Origin: Capsicum annuum
Taxonomy: Eukaryota > Streptophyta > Magnoliopsida > Solanales > Solanaceae
NCBI RefSeq assembly: GCF_002878395.1
Contig: NC_061115.1
Span: forward strand, 94,675,364-94,739,363
Direction of reading: 5' to 3'
DNA: 64,000 nt
Shown one piece after another: positions 31,176 through 44,096 of this stretch; positions within the stretch are counted from its first letter, which is position 1; each line of letters starts with the position of its first letter. Both the position numbers and the translations under genes were made by a program. The notes under the pieces were generated by a model. The model had not been told where the DNA came from, did not search any database, and saw only the letters and a list, made by a program, of their open reading frames with translations.

Positions 31176-32572
31176 ATCCCTATGATAATGACAACCATAT
31201 CTAATTGAGGGATGAATAACTCTAAAAGGGGGAACACTCTAAGTTGAAGTAATAATCACCCCACGACTAGGGAAATCACATGAATAGTGACAAAGAAGTC
31301 CACAAGAAAATAGGAAACATGAGTTGAACTAGAACTAATAGATTCAGCTGCTCTTGAGTAACCACCATGGGTAGAATAACTAGAAGATAAGCCCCTCAAG
31401 GATAGACCACTACACTTACCACAACAATCACTAGAACTAGATTTACCTTGGTCAGTAATTTGAATAGCTACCTGAATATGTCTACTAGGCTGACTCTGAG
31501 CTTAATCGTATGGACGCAGAGAATACCTACTCTGAGAACTATTATCTCTTAGTTTGGAACTACAATGGATCCCATTGAATATGCCTTGAATTCTAGGTCT
31601 CTTATCACGACCCTTACGGTGCATCTCCTTCATCACTCTAGCATAATCAAAAACCTCAGCAAAAGATCTACCTATAGCGACTAAACAATAAGTAGACATA
31701 TGAATATGGAGTCTCAACTCTCTAACAAAGCAGCAAACACTCTCATACTCAGTATTAAGAATAGAAGTCGCATGTTTAGCCAACTTATGAAAACAAGCCT
31801 CATATTCTGCAACTATCATGGAGCCCTAATCCAATCTGGAGGAGTGATCCGTTAAATAATCTCTAAGGCTGTGAGGCATATACTTCTCCAGGAACATCTT
31901 GGAGAACGAAGTCCTTGACTAGGGAGAAGATCCAGTTTATCTAGAATTCTTATAACCTCTCTACTAATTATGAGTATACAAGTCTAATTAAAACATGGTG
32001 TAATCCATTGAACGAGTCTTAACAATGCCCAAACCACGAGCCTATCCTCACAATTTTTTAGAAACTCATACACATCCTCGCTTGAAGCACCATAAAATCT
32101 AGGTAGATCCAATCTAAAGAATCTACCAAATATCTTCTACTCCTCAAAAGACATAGCAGGCTGAGTAACCACTAGCGGAGCAACTATTGGTATAGGACAA
32201 ACCTTAACTTTTAGAGCCGCAGCTATAGGCTATGTCCCTCACTCAATACCACTCTGATCAGTAGACTGTGCATCATCAAATGGCATACTACCAACTATCC
32301 CCAAAAGCAAAATCAATGCATCTCTGATCAATAAAGAAGGAATAAATCCTAGTAGAGCCTGGGCTAGTCCCTAGCCCACCACTGGCTATGGTGGAATATC
32401 CTCTGGCTATAGAGTGGGAATAGGACCTGGGAAGGCAGCCTATCCTAGCCCTTAACTGGGCCACATCATGAGGTTTTCCACGACCTCTAGGTCATCTACA
32501 AATAGGATAAGAATCCCTAGGCTCAGTCTCGGGACCCTCATCTCATGTAGCAGAAGCACGTGTCCAAGCCAT
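31176..32572 (-). pseudogene. gag pseudogene of element N (minus strand)
   Basis: The start is ATG at 32572: MAWTRASAT, then stops and PRGRGKPHDVAQ, the arginine/glycine-rich N-terminus of this Gag type. The capsid part is open from 31819 to 31502 with MIVAEYEACFHKLAKHATSI, then VCCFVRELRLHI and GRSFAEVFDYARV. The Gag core phrase AEYEACFHKLAKHA is the strongest evidence. The C-terminal, zinc-knuckle part (31500 to 31176) is degraded. The reading then continues at 10080 on the far side of element M. N's Gag is clearly different from that of I, IV, M, T and U. Confidence 0.87.
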
Positions 32573-32764
32573 CTGCAAAAGAGTAAAGTCAAAGGAATAT
32601 TACTATAATCCAACTATGACTTTTAGCATAATATGAGTAAAAGAAGTGAAAAAAACCTAAGAATGTCCCATAACCTCCTGACAATAGTAAACAGACATCA
32701 ACGTTCTGATTTGCAAGACTCTACTAGACACTTGCTACTGTACCAACAATATCGATAAGACCTA

Positions 32765-32777
32765 GGCTTTGATACCA
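32765..32777 (-). other. Primer binding site of element N
   Basis: Minus strand TGGTATCAAAGCC, one base from the standard TGGTATCAGAGCC. It is followed towards the LTR by AATTTTTC and the LTR end GGGTTGTGA. Confidence 0.86.
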
Positions 32778-32783
32778 ATTTTT

Positions 32784-35700
32784 CACAACCCATTTTACAA
32801 GTCATGATAGTATCTACTAAATCCCACTAATATGTAAGGAAATACCATAACTCAAAGCTAACACAATAGGTTAGTTTGGTAGGAAATTCCTAATATAGGT
32901 CAAATTCAATGAACATAAGTTATGAATAAACATAGTGTTCTAAAATAGATAAATATACACAATAAGAATACCAATCCCAAGGCTTGGTAGAGCCAGTACA
33001 AGAGCATCTAATATTAATAATACAACCCAAGAGACTTAGAATATAGTCAATACATCTGTCTTGATACAAACGACTGAATAACAATATGGTAGAAAGAAAT
33101 AGGCAACTCAGAACTCTAAGACCTCACCCTATTATTGAAAGATAAAATCTACATAAACAATAGCCAACAATGATATCTATACCTGGATATGCAATAAAAA
33201 GGTACAAAACTGTAGAATGAGTACAAAAACAATGTGTACTCAATAGACATAATCGGTCGATTGAGTTAAATCATAATATAAAGATGATATAATGGAAGAT
33301 AATCATAACTAAGTCAATGTAAGAAATTAAACCTGAATTATCTCCATCATTATTGTATATAATGAGCAACTAAACCAAAATAATGGTATAACATAAGGCA
33401 TCAACACATGTCAATATCATTGTGCATAAGAAATACATAATTAGGAATCAAAAGGTATCATAAAGCATTAACACAAGTAAGAACAAGTACAAAGTTGGAT
33501 CCTATATGCGAACCGGTGCATAAAGTAAAGAACTCATCACAACAACACATACTACTATAAACTACACCAAAGAGAAGCATAAAGATATTTAACCAACAAC
33601 ATATCCAAACTTCATTATTATTCAACCACATTCCCACAAGTATTGGTAATTAGTCATTTTACCGAACCTTCATTAACTACCAATATTGAACATGTATTTG
33701 TAGTCTATACTATTACCATATTTAACCACTTAATCATCAGTACTTCATTAGCCACTATTCATTAGCTAAACATTTTTCATTAACTAAATTACTAAGTTAC
33801 TACTCCATACTTAGGTCATCAGTACTATGTGAATCCACTATCTATTATTCTATCAACTAGGCATCCTTTATCACTAGCCATCACCGTATTAGTTAAAAAC
33901 AATTATCCATCCACTAATCTTAGTTGTCAATTAACATCATTACTCAATAATATCCACCACTAATCATTAACTATCCCATTTTATAGTCACTTAACCCTAG
34001 TGGCCTATAACCGACACCTCAAATATCAATAACATGCCCAAATTACATATAAACATGTATTTTCCATCATAGGGATAACTTAGCTTGAACCGATAGATGT
34101 ACACATAGGCACATCAATATAATGATCCTATAGCCTTATTGGGTATCAATATAATCATAGTGACCCCTAGCTTTATCGGGAATCAACATAACACATAATA
34201 TCCTTCGGCCTTGCCGGGCATCACATATCACCATAATATCCTCCGGCCTTCCCAAGAATCATCATATCACTATAGTATCCTTTATCTTTTCCATGCATCA
34301 TCACATTATCATAATATCCCCCAGCATTGTCATGCATTATCAAATCATTATAAACATAATTGGTGGCAAATTTAATAGCATAACCAAGCATATAATGAAG
34401 TATCATGATTTCAACATAATGAAGAGCATAAATTCATCATCTAATCACTAAGAATGACTTCTAGCATAATCCATGGAACAATTGCTAACATCAATATTGG
34501 GGATGGTTTCTAGCATGATTTCATAGAAAGATCATGAATACAACCAATATCTTAAGATATTTCTACTTTATTATATTTTTGAGGGCTTATCATTAATAGG
34601 TAGTTTACCTTTAGAGTCAGAGGTAGTTTATCAATAGCTTAGGCAATAGCCAATCCATGGAAAAGTTTATCATTTATTCATAGCATGGTCCATAGGATAA
34701 TATATGGCTTTACCAATATCATAGTCAAGGGCTCAATCAATAATATATTAAGTAGCCCCAATCAATAGACATATCAATCGCATAATCAATATCTAGTGTA
34801 AACCTTAACCAATGCATCATACATAAGGCATAATCATTAGGCATTACTTCTAACATCATTCATCATAAAAAACAAGTACTAAGGAATCCCTAATATTGCC
34901 TCATGAGGGTATTCTCTAAACATTTAGCAACCTAAAAGTGTTTTAAGAAAGCTATATCAAATCTTTGCCTAAGGTGGGTTAAGAGCCCACTTCTAAATCC
35001 CCAAAATATATTCTATATTCTTTTCTACTCGGACATAGGATAAGGTATCTAAATCAACTCTTAGATGTACAAAAATCCATAATTAAATCTAAGGTAGGGA
35101 TTCTACTCAAGTTCTATCACTAAGTCCATTAGAAATAAAGCAACTTCATTTGAGTAAGAAACAAATGCCAATCTTTCCCTAAACATGAGTGACAAGGTCA
35201 CTCCCATCTAACTAGAGTAATTCTAATCATTCTCATGCAAAATGGTAGACATTAATTCTAATCCATCACAGTTCAAGGCAACTAACTAAGCATTTCACTC
35301 TATGGGTCCAAATGACCTAAGGAATTCAACAAATCCCAAGTATTACATTTCATCAATACAATACCTAAAACGCATCCCAATCTTACAAGATATCACAAAA
35401 TTATACTATGATGTAGCTCAATCTAACAAGGGATAAGTTAGAAAAAATGTTAGCTAACTTTTAGTGAGGTGGTGATGAAGACAAAAGAAATCTTCACTGG
35501 ATATATTTTGATACTAAGCTAACCTACCTCAATGCCGAAAAAAGCTCAGTAATTTGCTACCTTTGCTTTTCCCTTATGAGAAACCTCTTCAAGATCCTAA
35601 GCTATCAAAAATACACTATACATATCAATATGAGAATATTGATACCGATATTGCACCATTATTCTTTGGGTCCAAAAATCATGCGAAAACTCCATGTAGG

Positions 35701-36590
35701 TCCCACTCACAAAATATCATATATCCAAGACCAACCCAACACAATATCAAGCTCGTGGAATCAAAACCCTAAAAAATGGGTTAAAACCAAGCTAAGTTTG
35801 GGGCTAAATCAAGCCCAAAGGATTTGGGGATTTGGTAAAAAATTCAAAAAATAAAAGCATGAATATCAAGGATCCTTACCTTAAGGTTGGCACACTATTT
35901 TAAGGTTTTTTAGATCTCAAGAATGAGTGAGAAGGGGCAAAACGGGACCTAAGGGGTGTTTTGGTACCCAAGCTAGGTCCTCAGATATGGAAATGACACA
36001 ACCAAGTGCGAAATCACACTACTTGGCTGGAAGAGCAGGTATGTCAATTGCCATACTCCCTTATATAATTGCAATACTTGCTATCAGCATAGTTGACAAC
36101 TATTTCCACCAACTCTTTGAGAATCATTCAGATCTGATATATCCAAATAAATTTTGTAACCACAATAAATTTGACATTCCAAATGCAATGAAAAAGTCAA
36201 ATTTTCCATCTGAGCTTATTTCGACCAAACATGGATCCCAAACCTATATTTTTAATTTTTAAACTTTTAACCAATAAGTCAAAATAAGCTCGGATGCATC
36301 TGGACTCAAACTAAAGTTCTACTTATACTAACATTGATATTTTAAAGCTATTGGAATAGTCTGAATTTGCATTTGAGATTGTCTTACTTAAGGTTTCACC
36401 CGATAACTTTTTGGAACCAATGAAGACTTCTAAATAGGGAATTAGCTCTAAAAAACAAATAAAATTCCTGGTATCTAAACTGTCAATTTCAGTAAGTTTA
36501 AAAAGACTTAGGGACACTACGCACAAGCTCTAATGGTGAAAATATGTAGAAATATGAAAAATAAACTGAAGGGTCATACATATGTTGAAA
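32784..36590 (-). repeat. 5' LTR of element N (minus strand); outer end uncertain
   Basis: The inner end is fixed by the primer site. The LTR ends GGGTTGTGA on the minus strand at about 32784. A TATA-type TTATATAAGGG (minus, 36059-36069) is followed by CAAAACACCCC about 120 bases on, consistent with a U3/R region. The sequence between 33000 and 35900 is AT-rich with imperfect repeats near 34080-34330 (units containing ATAATATCC and GGCCTT), and open frames there show no family resemblance. The U3 start is not recognised; the limit is where copia-like text begins. Confidence 0.65.
36059..36069 (-). promoter_or_regulatory. Candidate TATA box of element N LTR
   Basis: Minus strand TTATATAAGGG. 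Position within the LTR and the CA-rich downstream text fit a retrotransposon core promoter. No start-site evidence. Confidence 0.4.
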
Positions 36591-36599
36591 ACGCTAAAT

Positions 36600-38560
36600 T
36601 AATGTTCTCTCAATTTATCAAAATTTTCAATGAACTTAAATCACTGAAATAATCTTCATAAATAATGTTCAAGTAAAAGAACTCATAAAAGTTCTTCCTA
36701 AAGCTTAGGAGAGAAAGACCGCCATACTTGAGGATGAAGATATGCATAAAATAACCTACGGAGAATGTGAAGGTAACCTTCTTGCTTATGAAAAAAATCA
36801 TATGAATAGGTATAGCAATGAAGATAAAAATAAATATGTATCCTTCAATATTACAAGAACTAAGGAAGAAGGGTACATAGAAGAAATTAATTGCGAAGGC
36901 ATGGACCTTATGAATCATTAAATCAGACGTATGTTGTGACAAAGACAACAAAGGCTTCAACAAAACATCAAGAACAATAACTATCGAAAAACTGATGATC
37001 AATTCTACCATGGTGTAAAACTAGGTCAAACAAAGAAAGATTTTTCTGGACTACCAAAAAAATTTTGAAAGAACAACTGCAAAAACTTTGGTGCATGGAG
37101 CGATGAGGACAAATTTAAATATGATTAAGTAGGGATAGCCAGTATCTATTTTATGGATATGGGTGAATCTAGAAAAGTAAATACTTTGAAGTGTCAAAAC
37201 TAAATGGATTTTTAATATTCTCTTGATATCATTCATGAAAAATTTAGCAAATACTTTTGGAAGAAAGTCAAATTAAAGTTGGCCTGCTTCTAGAATAACT
37301 TGGTAAAGTAAAAATACAATTTAATGACTAAGAAATCAACAAATCACCACTCTGTTAAGTCTAATGTCTCAAGTAGAAATAATTTTCTAAGATGTAACTC
37401 CTTCAGTTCATCCTTCTTCTCAACCAAACAATCCTCTTTAGTTACAAACCTACAACTTCTTTTTAAGAAAAATAGGTCACAACTCCTTTAACTACAGATA
37501 AAGATCTGGTGGAAAAGTAGATTTGTAGACTAAAAGACATAAATTTGAAACATCAAGGACCCATGAATACTTGGATACCTAAAAGAATTTCACCCTTATT
37601 GGTTTTCGGTTAAAAATTTTTATGTGTTTAACAATATTGATCTACCTACTTTAACTTGCATACTAATTTATCATCTGATCCATGACTGTGGAATAGAAAT
37701 CTTAGTAATGTCAGTATGCATGGTCTCAAAAAAATGTTTGGACTTAAATTAGCTGAAGTTCTTCCTAAGATAAAGTTTGAAAAGGATAACATCAGTGATG
37801 CTTGTTTACTTGGTAAACAAACCTGGCCCTCTTTAAAAGTTAAGGATATCATGAGCACTTCAAATACAACTACAAACTATCCATATATATTTATGTGAAC
37901 CCATAAAAATTTCTATCAGTGGTGAAAAAAGATACGTATTTGTCATATTTTGTGATTTTTTACATTTTACTTGGGTAATATTTCTTGATCATAAGCACTA
38001 AACATTCACTAATTTTGATTTTTTTTGTAAATAAGTTCAAAGAGGAGTAGGTTACTTTACATCCATTGTTCGTTGAGATCATAACAGAGAATTTGTATAA
38101 TGTACATTTGAAATACAAAATGGATAAACTCAATGTTTCCCTTCACCAGGATGTCCTTCACAAAATGGGATCATTTAATAAAAAATAAAACCCTTCAAAA
38201 AATTTCTAGAACTATTCTTCTGAAACAAATCCTCACTAATCATTCTGGGTAGAAGTGATAAACATAGCATGTCACATCCTGAATAAATGTTTGATAAGAG
38301 TTATTTTAGAAAGAATCCTTATGAACTCTGAAAGGAAAAGAATACAAATATTAGCTACTCCTTATTTTGGATGCAAATGATTTATTCATAATAATTGTAA
38401 GTGTAAAATCAGTAAATTTAACCCTCAAAGTGATAAAGGCATTTTCCTTGGTTACTCCCCTACCCGTCATGCATATAAAGCATTCAATAAAAGAATTCAT
38501 AGTGTTAAAGAATTTGTGCATATGATATTTTTCGAATCTAACCCTTATTAAATGAGTATT
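36600..38560 (+). pseudogene. Copia-type Gag and integrase remnant (element R)
   Basis: Heavily broken text reads as Ty1/copia polyprotein. Around 37090-37170 WSDEDKFKYD and FMDMGES resemble the acidic spacer after copia Gag. At 37690-37860 the integrase zinc-domain region reads MHGLKKMFGLKLAEVLPKIK, then FEKDNISDACLLGKQT and VKDIMSTS; one zinc Cys is changed to Ser. Later fragments KRYVFVIFCDF, then GIFLGYSPTRHAYKAFNKRI (about 38440-38500) and VKEFVHMIFFES are typical copia integrase-end phrases. Stops are frequent. No LTR for R is recognised, and both limits are approximate. Confidence 0.75.
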
Positions 38561-38789
38561 ATTTTTTGATTAAGAATAGATTTACACTCTAGCACTTGAG
38601 GTTTCACCTAAAATTACTAAACTAACCAAACTAGTCGACCACAATATTAAATAAGTAGACTATCATGCTTGAATCATCCAAGTAAATATGCCAAGAAATT
38701 GAGACATAATAGAAGATTAACAAATCATTTTTTTATTAGAAATCCAAATTAAAAATACAATTAAGTGCCTCACTAAAAAATAAGGCCTC

Positions 38790-39500
38790 AACAACACTGG
38801 TCTTATAATTTGAGCCTATGTACATTGATGAAGCACTGGAAGGTAAATCACGGATTCAAGCTATGAAACACAAACTAGAATAATTCAAAATAAATCAACT
38901 ATGGACATTAGTTAAATGATCAAAAATTACTCTATGATTGGAACCAAATTGGTATACCAAATTAAGTTGAATGAAAAAGGTACGATTATAAAAAATAATG
39001 CAATATTAGTTGGTCCAGGTTACTCTCAAAATGAAGGTATTGATTATGAAAAAACCTTTCCACCTGTAGAAAGGTTAGAATATATTTGTATTCTCTTAGC
39101 TTATACTTCTTTTAAGTGCTTCAAACTATTTGAAATGGATATGAAAAAAGTCTTTTTAGATGGTTTTATCAAAAAAGAAGTTTTCATTTGAAAACTACTA
39201 AGTTTTTAAAATCCTCTTGTCCCAATTTGGTCTTAAAATCTCAAAAACACTTTACTTTAATAATAAAGAACCAAATTCTTGGTATGAATGGTTATGTACT
39301 TTTCTATTAAATAATAATTTTTAAAGAGAAAAAATGATACTACTATGTTTAGTTAAAAATTAAACTCTTGTATTCTCATTATTTAAATTTATATAGATGA
39401 TATTTTTGGTAGATCTAACAAATATCTATGTGAGAATTTTTCTAATCTTATTAGAGATGAATTTGAGATAACTTTAATAGGATAACTCACCTTCATCCTA
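38790..39500 (+). pseudogene. Copia-type reverse transcriptase remnant (element R)
   Basis: The stretch 38945-39190 reads LVYQIKLNEKGTIIKNNAIL, then GYSQNEGIDYEKTFPPVERL and LFEMDMKKVFLDGFIKKEVF. This is the RVT_2 block of copia RT, where the family has VARLE, QMDVKSAFLNG and EEVYV. After a stop and frameshifts the active-site motif YIDDI appears at 39390-39404, with both Asp codons at 39396-39401. DEFEITLIG follows. Copia order (integrase before RT) is respected. RNase H and the 3' LTR are not recognised after 39500. Confidence 0.85.
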
Positions 39501-42500
39501 AGGTTATAGATTAAGTGTAATGACTGATTCTGTTGTTACTAAAAATATCTATGGTAAAGGCATGTGTTTCTCATTTGTCATATTTATTAGGAGTAATTAG
39601 TTAGTATGAGAGTATGTTTGATATGTATAAAGTTCATATAATACACCCAGCCCAAAGTTAAGTTGAAAGTATCCTTGCTGATTTAGTCCAAACTAAATTT
39701 AAACTACAGACAACTTCAAATGAGTATTCCTTCTAGAATATAAGGAGTTGGAGAGCTTAATACCAAATATTTTAAATATCTATGAGTCTTATTTTCAATT
39801 TAATTGACCATTCATTTATCCACTTGTTCAATAAATAGTTATGTCTATTTTATAAAAGAGTGCCTATCTAAATAAAACTGAGGCTGCTATAGTAGGATCA
39901 AGTCTCTATAGTAATTTCAACGATAGTTTGAAAGCAATTTTTGATGGTTTTCAGCCCAAAAATCTCAAATAATTCATTCCTAAGAGTGGTGATTTGCTCA
40001 TAATTGGGGTGGAAATCCTTCTTTGAGGTAAGTTAAACTCCTATATAACAACATTTAATTTGTTTGTCTTCTAGAATCATTGGAATGGAGAATTTATGGT
40101 GAAATTCTTATTTTTTAGAACCAAATGTTCATGAATTTATAAGGAAACCCATGGATATATGTATTTTCAATGATAATTGATTTTAGATTGTGAAATAACT
40201 CTTCTTCATATAAAATTAAGGTGCAAAAATATAAAAGTTGATAGTTGGGGACCTAGAATTAAATAAAGGTTGAACCTTTCACTTTAAAAATCTATTAATA
40301 GTGTTGGATTGAGTTAGAAGAAACTATTTAATTGTTAATTGAACCTTGGGTAATATTTTAGACCATAAATGAGGGTAAAATTAGTGGGTTTGAATCCCCA
40401 AGGTAGTTGTTTGGAGAGTAGTTTATTAATTACTCTTATAATTATTTTTTAGTAGATGATTTAACCTTCAAAAATGTAAAGAGAAAGGAAGATCATCCAT
40501 GATATAACTATTTGTTGGAGCAGCTTGGTTTCTAGGTAGGTTAAAATTTAAGCATAGTAGATTGTGGTGAGTAATCATATTCATAATATAGATTTGACTG
40601 CAAAAAATCATACTTAGGCCTACGAGCAGCGAGTTTGGAGGGATAAATATTAAATTAATATAATAATGGTTAAATTATATATTATTATGTTATGTTTGAA
40701 TCCTTGATCAGTGTTTTGTATTTGTATAACTCAATGAAGGATTGTAATGTGAATTATGTGAATAAAGGTGATAAGGAGATTATTTGATCTTATAATCTAG
40801 TTATTTAGCCTAATTACCATAAAAAGGATGAACTTGATTTTGTGTGTGTTGGAATATGGGACAATATTTCTTAAAGTTAGTGATGAGAAATAATTATTGT
40901 ATGAAGAGACGGTCACATAACATAAAAGCTTAACCATAATTTAGCTAAAGGTTAGTAAGTAAAAGGTATAATAGTGTGTGATTGAAACTATATTGTAAAT
41001 TGAACAGAGTTGAGTGATTGGCCAATTGGGCAGATATTGAACCTAGTAATAACCTGAATAAAAGGATGCTATCTACTAGGGGAATCCCAAGTCCCTATAT
41101 AAATAAGAAGGACTAGATTAGTGAAAAATTTATGATTTTTGGACTAGAGTTTAATTACTTTAGTAATTATTATTTATAAGATGATTTATCCTTTGGAAAT
41201 GTGAAGGAGAAGGAAGATTCTCCTAGGTATAGCTTATTTGATGCAGCAACTTGGCACCCAGGTAGGTTATGATTTATGAGTAGGAGTTGTGGTTAGTAAT
41301 CGTATCCATAGTATAGATATTCAGGGAGGAGTCATGCTTAGGCCTGTGGTCATACAATTTGGATGAATATTATATGGAATTAATGTAAGAAATGCTTAAT
41401 TCCATTTTTCTATGTTATGTATGAATCCTTGATGGGCATTTTATATTTGTATGACTCCATGGTGGATTATAAATTATGTGAATATAAGTGATAAGGAGAT
41501 TGCGTGATCTTATAATCTAGTTAGTTATCCTAATTACCATAAAAAGGGTGAACTTAGTTTTATATGTTTTTGAATATGGGATAATCTTACTTAAAGTTAG
41601 TGATGAGAACTTATTATGGCACTAAGAGGCGGTGACATAGCTTAAGAGACTTAAGACAAGTTAGACCAAGGGTTACAAATAAAGGGCTATAAAGGTGTAT
41701 GATTGAAACTTGACTATAAATTGTATAGAATTTAATGATTGGATAATTAGGTAGGTCTTGAAACATGTAATGACTTTAATTTAAGTTTCTAGAAAATAGT
41801 GGAAGTCTTGGTATAGATGGGGAGGATTAGATTAGTGAATGCATTTATGAATGTTGGACTAAAGTTTAGATTCTTTTGTTTGAATGAACACTCATAAGAT
41901 GAACACTTTAATTTAATGAATGTGGTATTTGGAAATGTTGTAATTTATAAAATCAATGAATTATATCTACTTGCGAGTTGTTGTTTTAAAGAATGATTAT
42001 TGTTTACATGTAGTGATTTGCTTGAGTTGACCAAGCGTTAATCACATAGAATGAGCATATATTAAAAGCCTATTGATTATACAAGTATGATTTCTTATTC
42101 TTATTATGGTTGTTATTTTTCTAACATATATTATTACTATCAGATATATCAGTAGTTGGGCATCTTTATAGTATTGGTTGATATTATGATTCATTGGTTG
42201 CACCGAGTACTAGACTGGTATAGTACATAGATAAGAGCTCATCCCTTCTAGGTCATGGCTAATAGAAAACCATAAGACCCTTAACCCATGTGTACAAGAT
42301 ATTTATGAGCGTGATGGTTTCTTGATTAAATCGGATTTACCATTACTATTATTTTGGTTGTTTACATTGTTTCCATGAGTAAATTGGGTGTATGTACTTA
42401 ATTGCTAAACGTGGTTTCTTTTGTAATTCTAGAATGTATGTTAATTGCCATTATTTTTTATTTATAAAGCCTTGAGTTGGTCTTTGTTGAATTGACTATT

Positions 42501-43464
42501 GCTTACCCTAATTGTTGTTGTTTTTCCCATGTTTGAATTAAGATATGAACTTTTTTGAGTCATGGATAATTGACTTGGATATTTTAGTTAAGTCATGGTT
42601 CTGGACTAGGTTAATGGTTGGTGGTCAGGGTCTTGACTTGGTTTAATGTCTTTATTTATTGGACTTGGCTGAATTACTAGTGTTTTTTTCAAAAGGCTAA
42701 ATAGTATATATAATAGAAGTAATTGTTAAGTGTTCATAGTTATACTTGTTACAAGGTTATGGTTGTTATGCTCTGATATCAGAACAAATTGACTTATAAT
42801 TACTATAGAAATTAAATAAGAATTATGTTGGATTACTTTTAATATGAAGGGTGATGAATGATTAGTGAGATCAAGTGTGAAAGGTATAAGAGGATATCTG
42901 TGGTATATATCAACAACCAGGAATAAATTAGATATAAATAAGTCAATAGGAATATGAGTAGAGTACTCTTAGTAATATATGTATATCATATTGATGAGGA
43001 TTAAATTATTATATAAGTTATCATGCTTCTTTTTTGTGATTTCTTTATGGTGTTTACATGATCTAACCTTGGTCGGGCGATGATATCTACTAGTACATAT
43101 TGTTTCTATTGATACCACCCTAACTATACCCTTTTTAGGGTATAGTATGGTTGCAAAATGAGTTGATGTTTCTTAGGTGAGATGGATAATAATCTTCATC
43201 ATATTTTATTCCTCTCATTCTATAGTGGAAGCAATGTCTTGTTTTTATATTCTATTTGATTAGAACACGCTTATACCTAGTAGACTAGGTTCCTAGGGAG
43301 ATTTTCATTTTTATTTACACCTTTGTAAGCCTATTGTAATAAATAAAAGGATTATTATATTACTTGATGACTTTTGCATAAATTATAAAAGGATGGTAAG
43401 TGGTTATCCTATCTAGGTGGATTAGAGTAGGTGCACTTATGATTTGGTAATTTTCATCACTACA
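39501..43464 (+). repeat. Long LTR of element S (gypsy-type); left end uncertain
   Basis: The right end is fixed by CATCACTACA (43464), followed by a primer site. Near 40012-40032 CTTTGAGGTAAGTTAAACTCC resembles the splice-donor-like text found early in the transcript of such LTRs. The LTR includes a ~720-bp tandem duplication (40454-41895). I found no credible coding region here, and the left boundary with copia element R could lie anywhere from about 39500 to 39980. Confidence 0.6.
40454..41950 (+). repeat. ~720-bp tandem duplication inside LTR S
   Basis: Unit 1 (40454-41178) and unit 2 (41179-41895) match along their length: both start AGATGATTTA, share CTTAGGCCT, GTTATGTATGAATCCTTGAT-like text, AAGGTGATAAGGAGATT-like text and TTATAATCTAGTTA. 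A partial third unit starts at about 41896 (AGATGAACACTTTAAT). Unit lengths are 725 and 717. Confidence 0.82.
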
Positions 43465-43466
43465 AG

Positions 43467-44096
43467 TTGGTATCAAAGCCTAAGTTATTAATCTCCTTGT
43501 ACAAGAGTAAATGTCAAGTAGAGTCCTGTGGATTAGTGTGTTGACATCCACATCTAATCTTTCGAAAGCTACTAGGCATTCTAGGAAATTATTGCACTTT
43601 GTTGTTTCTATTATTGTAGTTTATATAGTTTCTGGTATCGATTGAATCCAATTGGTATCTCTATAATAATTGCTGGAAACTACTTGATTTAAATTTGTAT
43701 CTTGAGGGTTCATGATTGGATCCTAGATTTTTCCAACTAGCATATAATTTATAAGATCTTAACTTTATGATGGCCATATTTCATATGATAAAATTCATTG
43801 GTTGTAACTTATTGGTGTAATATAAGATGTGATTCTGATTTTAAGTTGTTTGGTTGAATTTGAACCGTTTTATGTAAGAATAGCCAGTTGTTGTGCATTT
43901 TATGGTGTGTGATGGAATTTAGTAGGTCTATTACTTGTCTTGGTGGTAGTATCAAGAAGTTTTATTTTGGTGTTTAAGTTTAACAAAGTTTATGATTTTA
44001 TTTCTTGTGGTTGATTTACTTATGTAAATTCAGGAAATTATGAAAAAAGGTAACTTGGTTATATATTAATAGTTAAAGGAATTCTTGTTATATGAT
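43467..44096 (+). other. Primer site and leader of element S
   Basis: TTGGTATCAAAGCC at 43467-43480 is one base from the initiator-Met complement TTGGTATCAGAGCC. The leader includes the 10-base palindrome CTTGTACAAG (43497-43506) and TCAAGTAGAGTCCTGTGG. No Gag is readable before element T inserts at 44097. Confidence 0.72.

Noticed and set aside
34080..34400. Tandem repeat-encoded GGYY-type peptide on the minus strand
   Set aside because: The apparent glycine/tyrosine repeat comes from imperfect DNA repeats in the LTR of N and has no start context or conservation to support translation.
35554..36262. Overlapping plus-strand open frames in the LTR of N
   Set aside because: They lie antisense within the U3/R part of the LTR, including a likely TATA region, and show no domain.
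36610..37011. Minus-strand open frame of 133 codons with many hydrophobic residues
   Set aside because: It is antisense to copia-type polyprotein text on the plus strand and is rich in F, I and L as expected for the reverse of A-rich coding DNA.
42766..42785. Second primer-site-like phrase CTCTGATATCAGAAC in LTR S
   Set aside because: It lacks the TGGTATCAGAG order and an LTR end before it; the site at 43467 fits far better.
43375..43420. RT-like phrase CINYKRMVSGYP near the end of LTR S
   Set aside because: It is one short match with no neighbouring Pol motifs and lies just before a primer site, where coding is not expected; chance or a captured fragment cannot be separated by eye.
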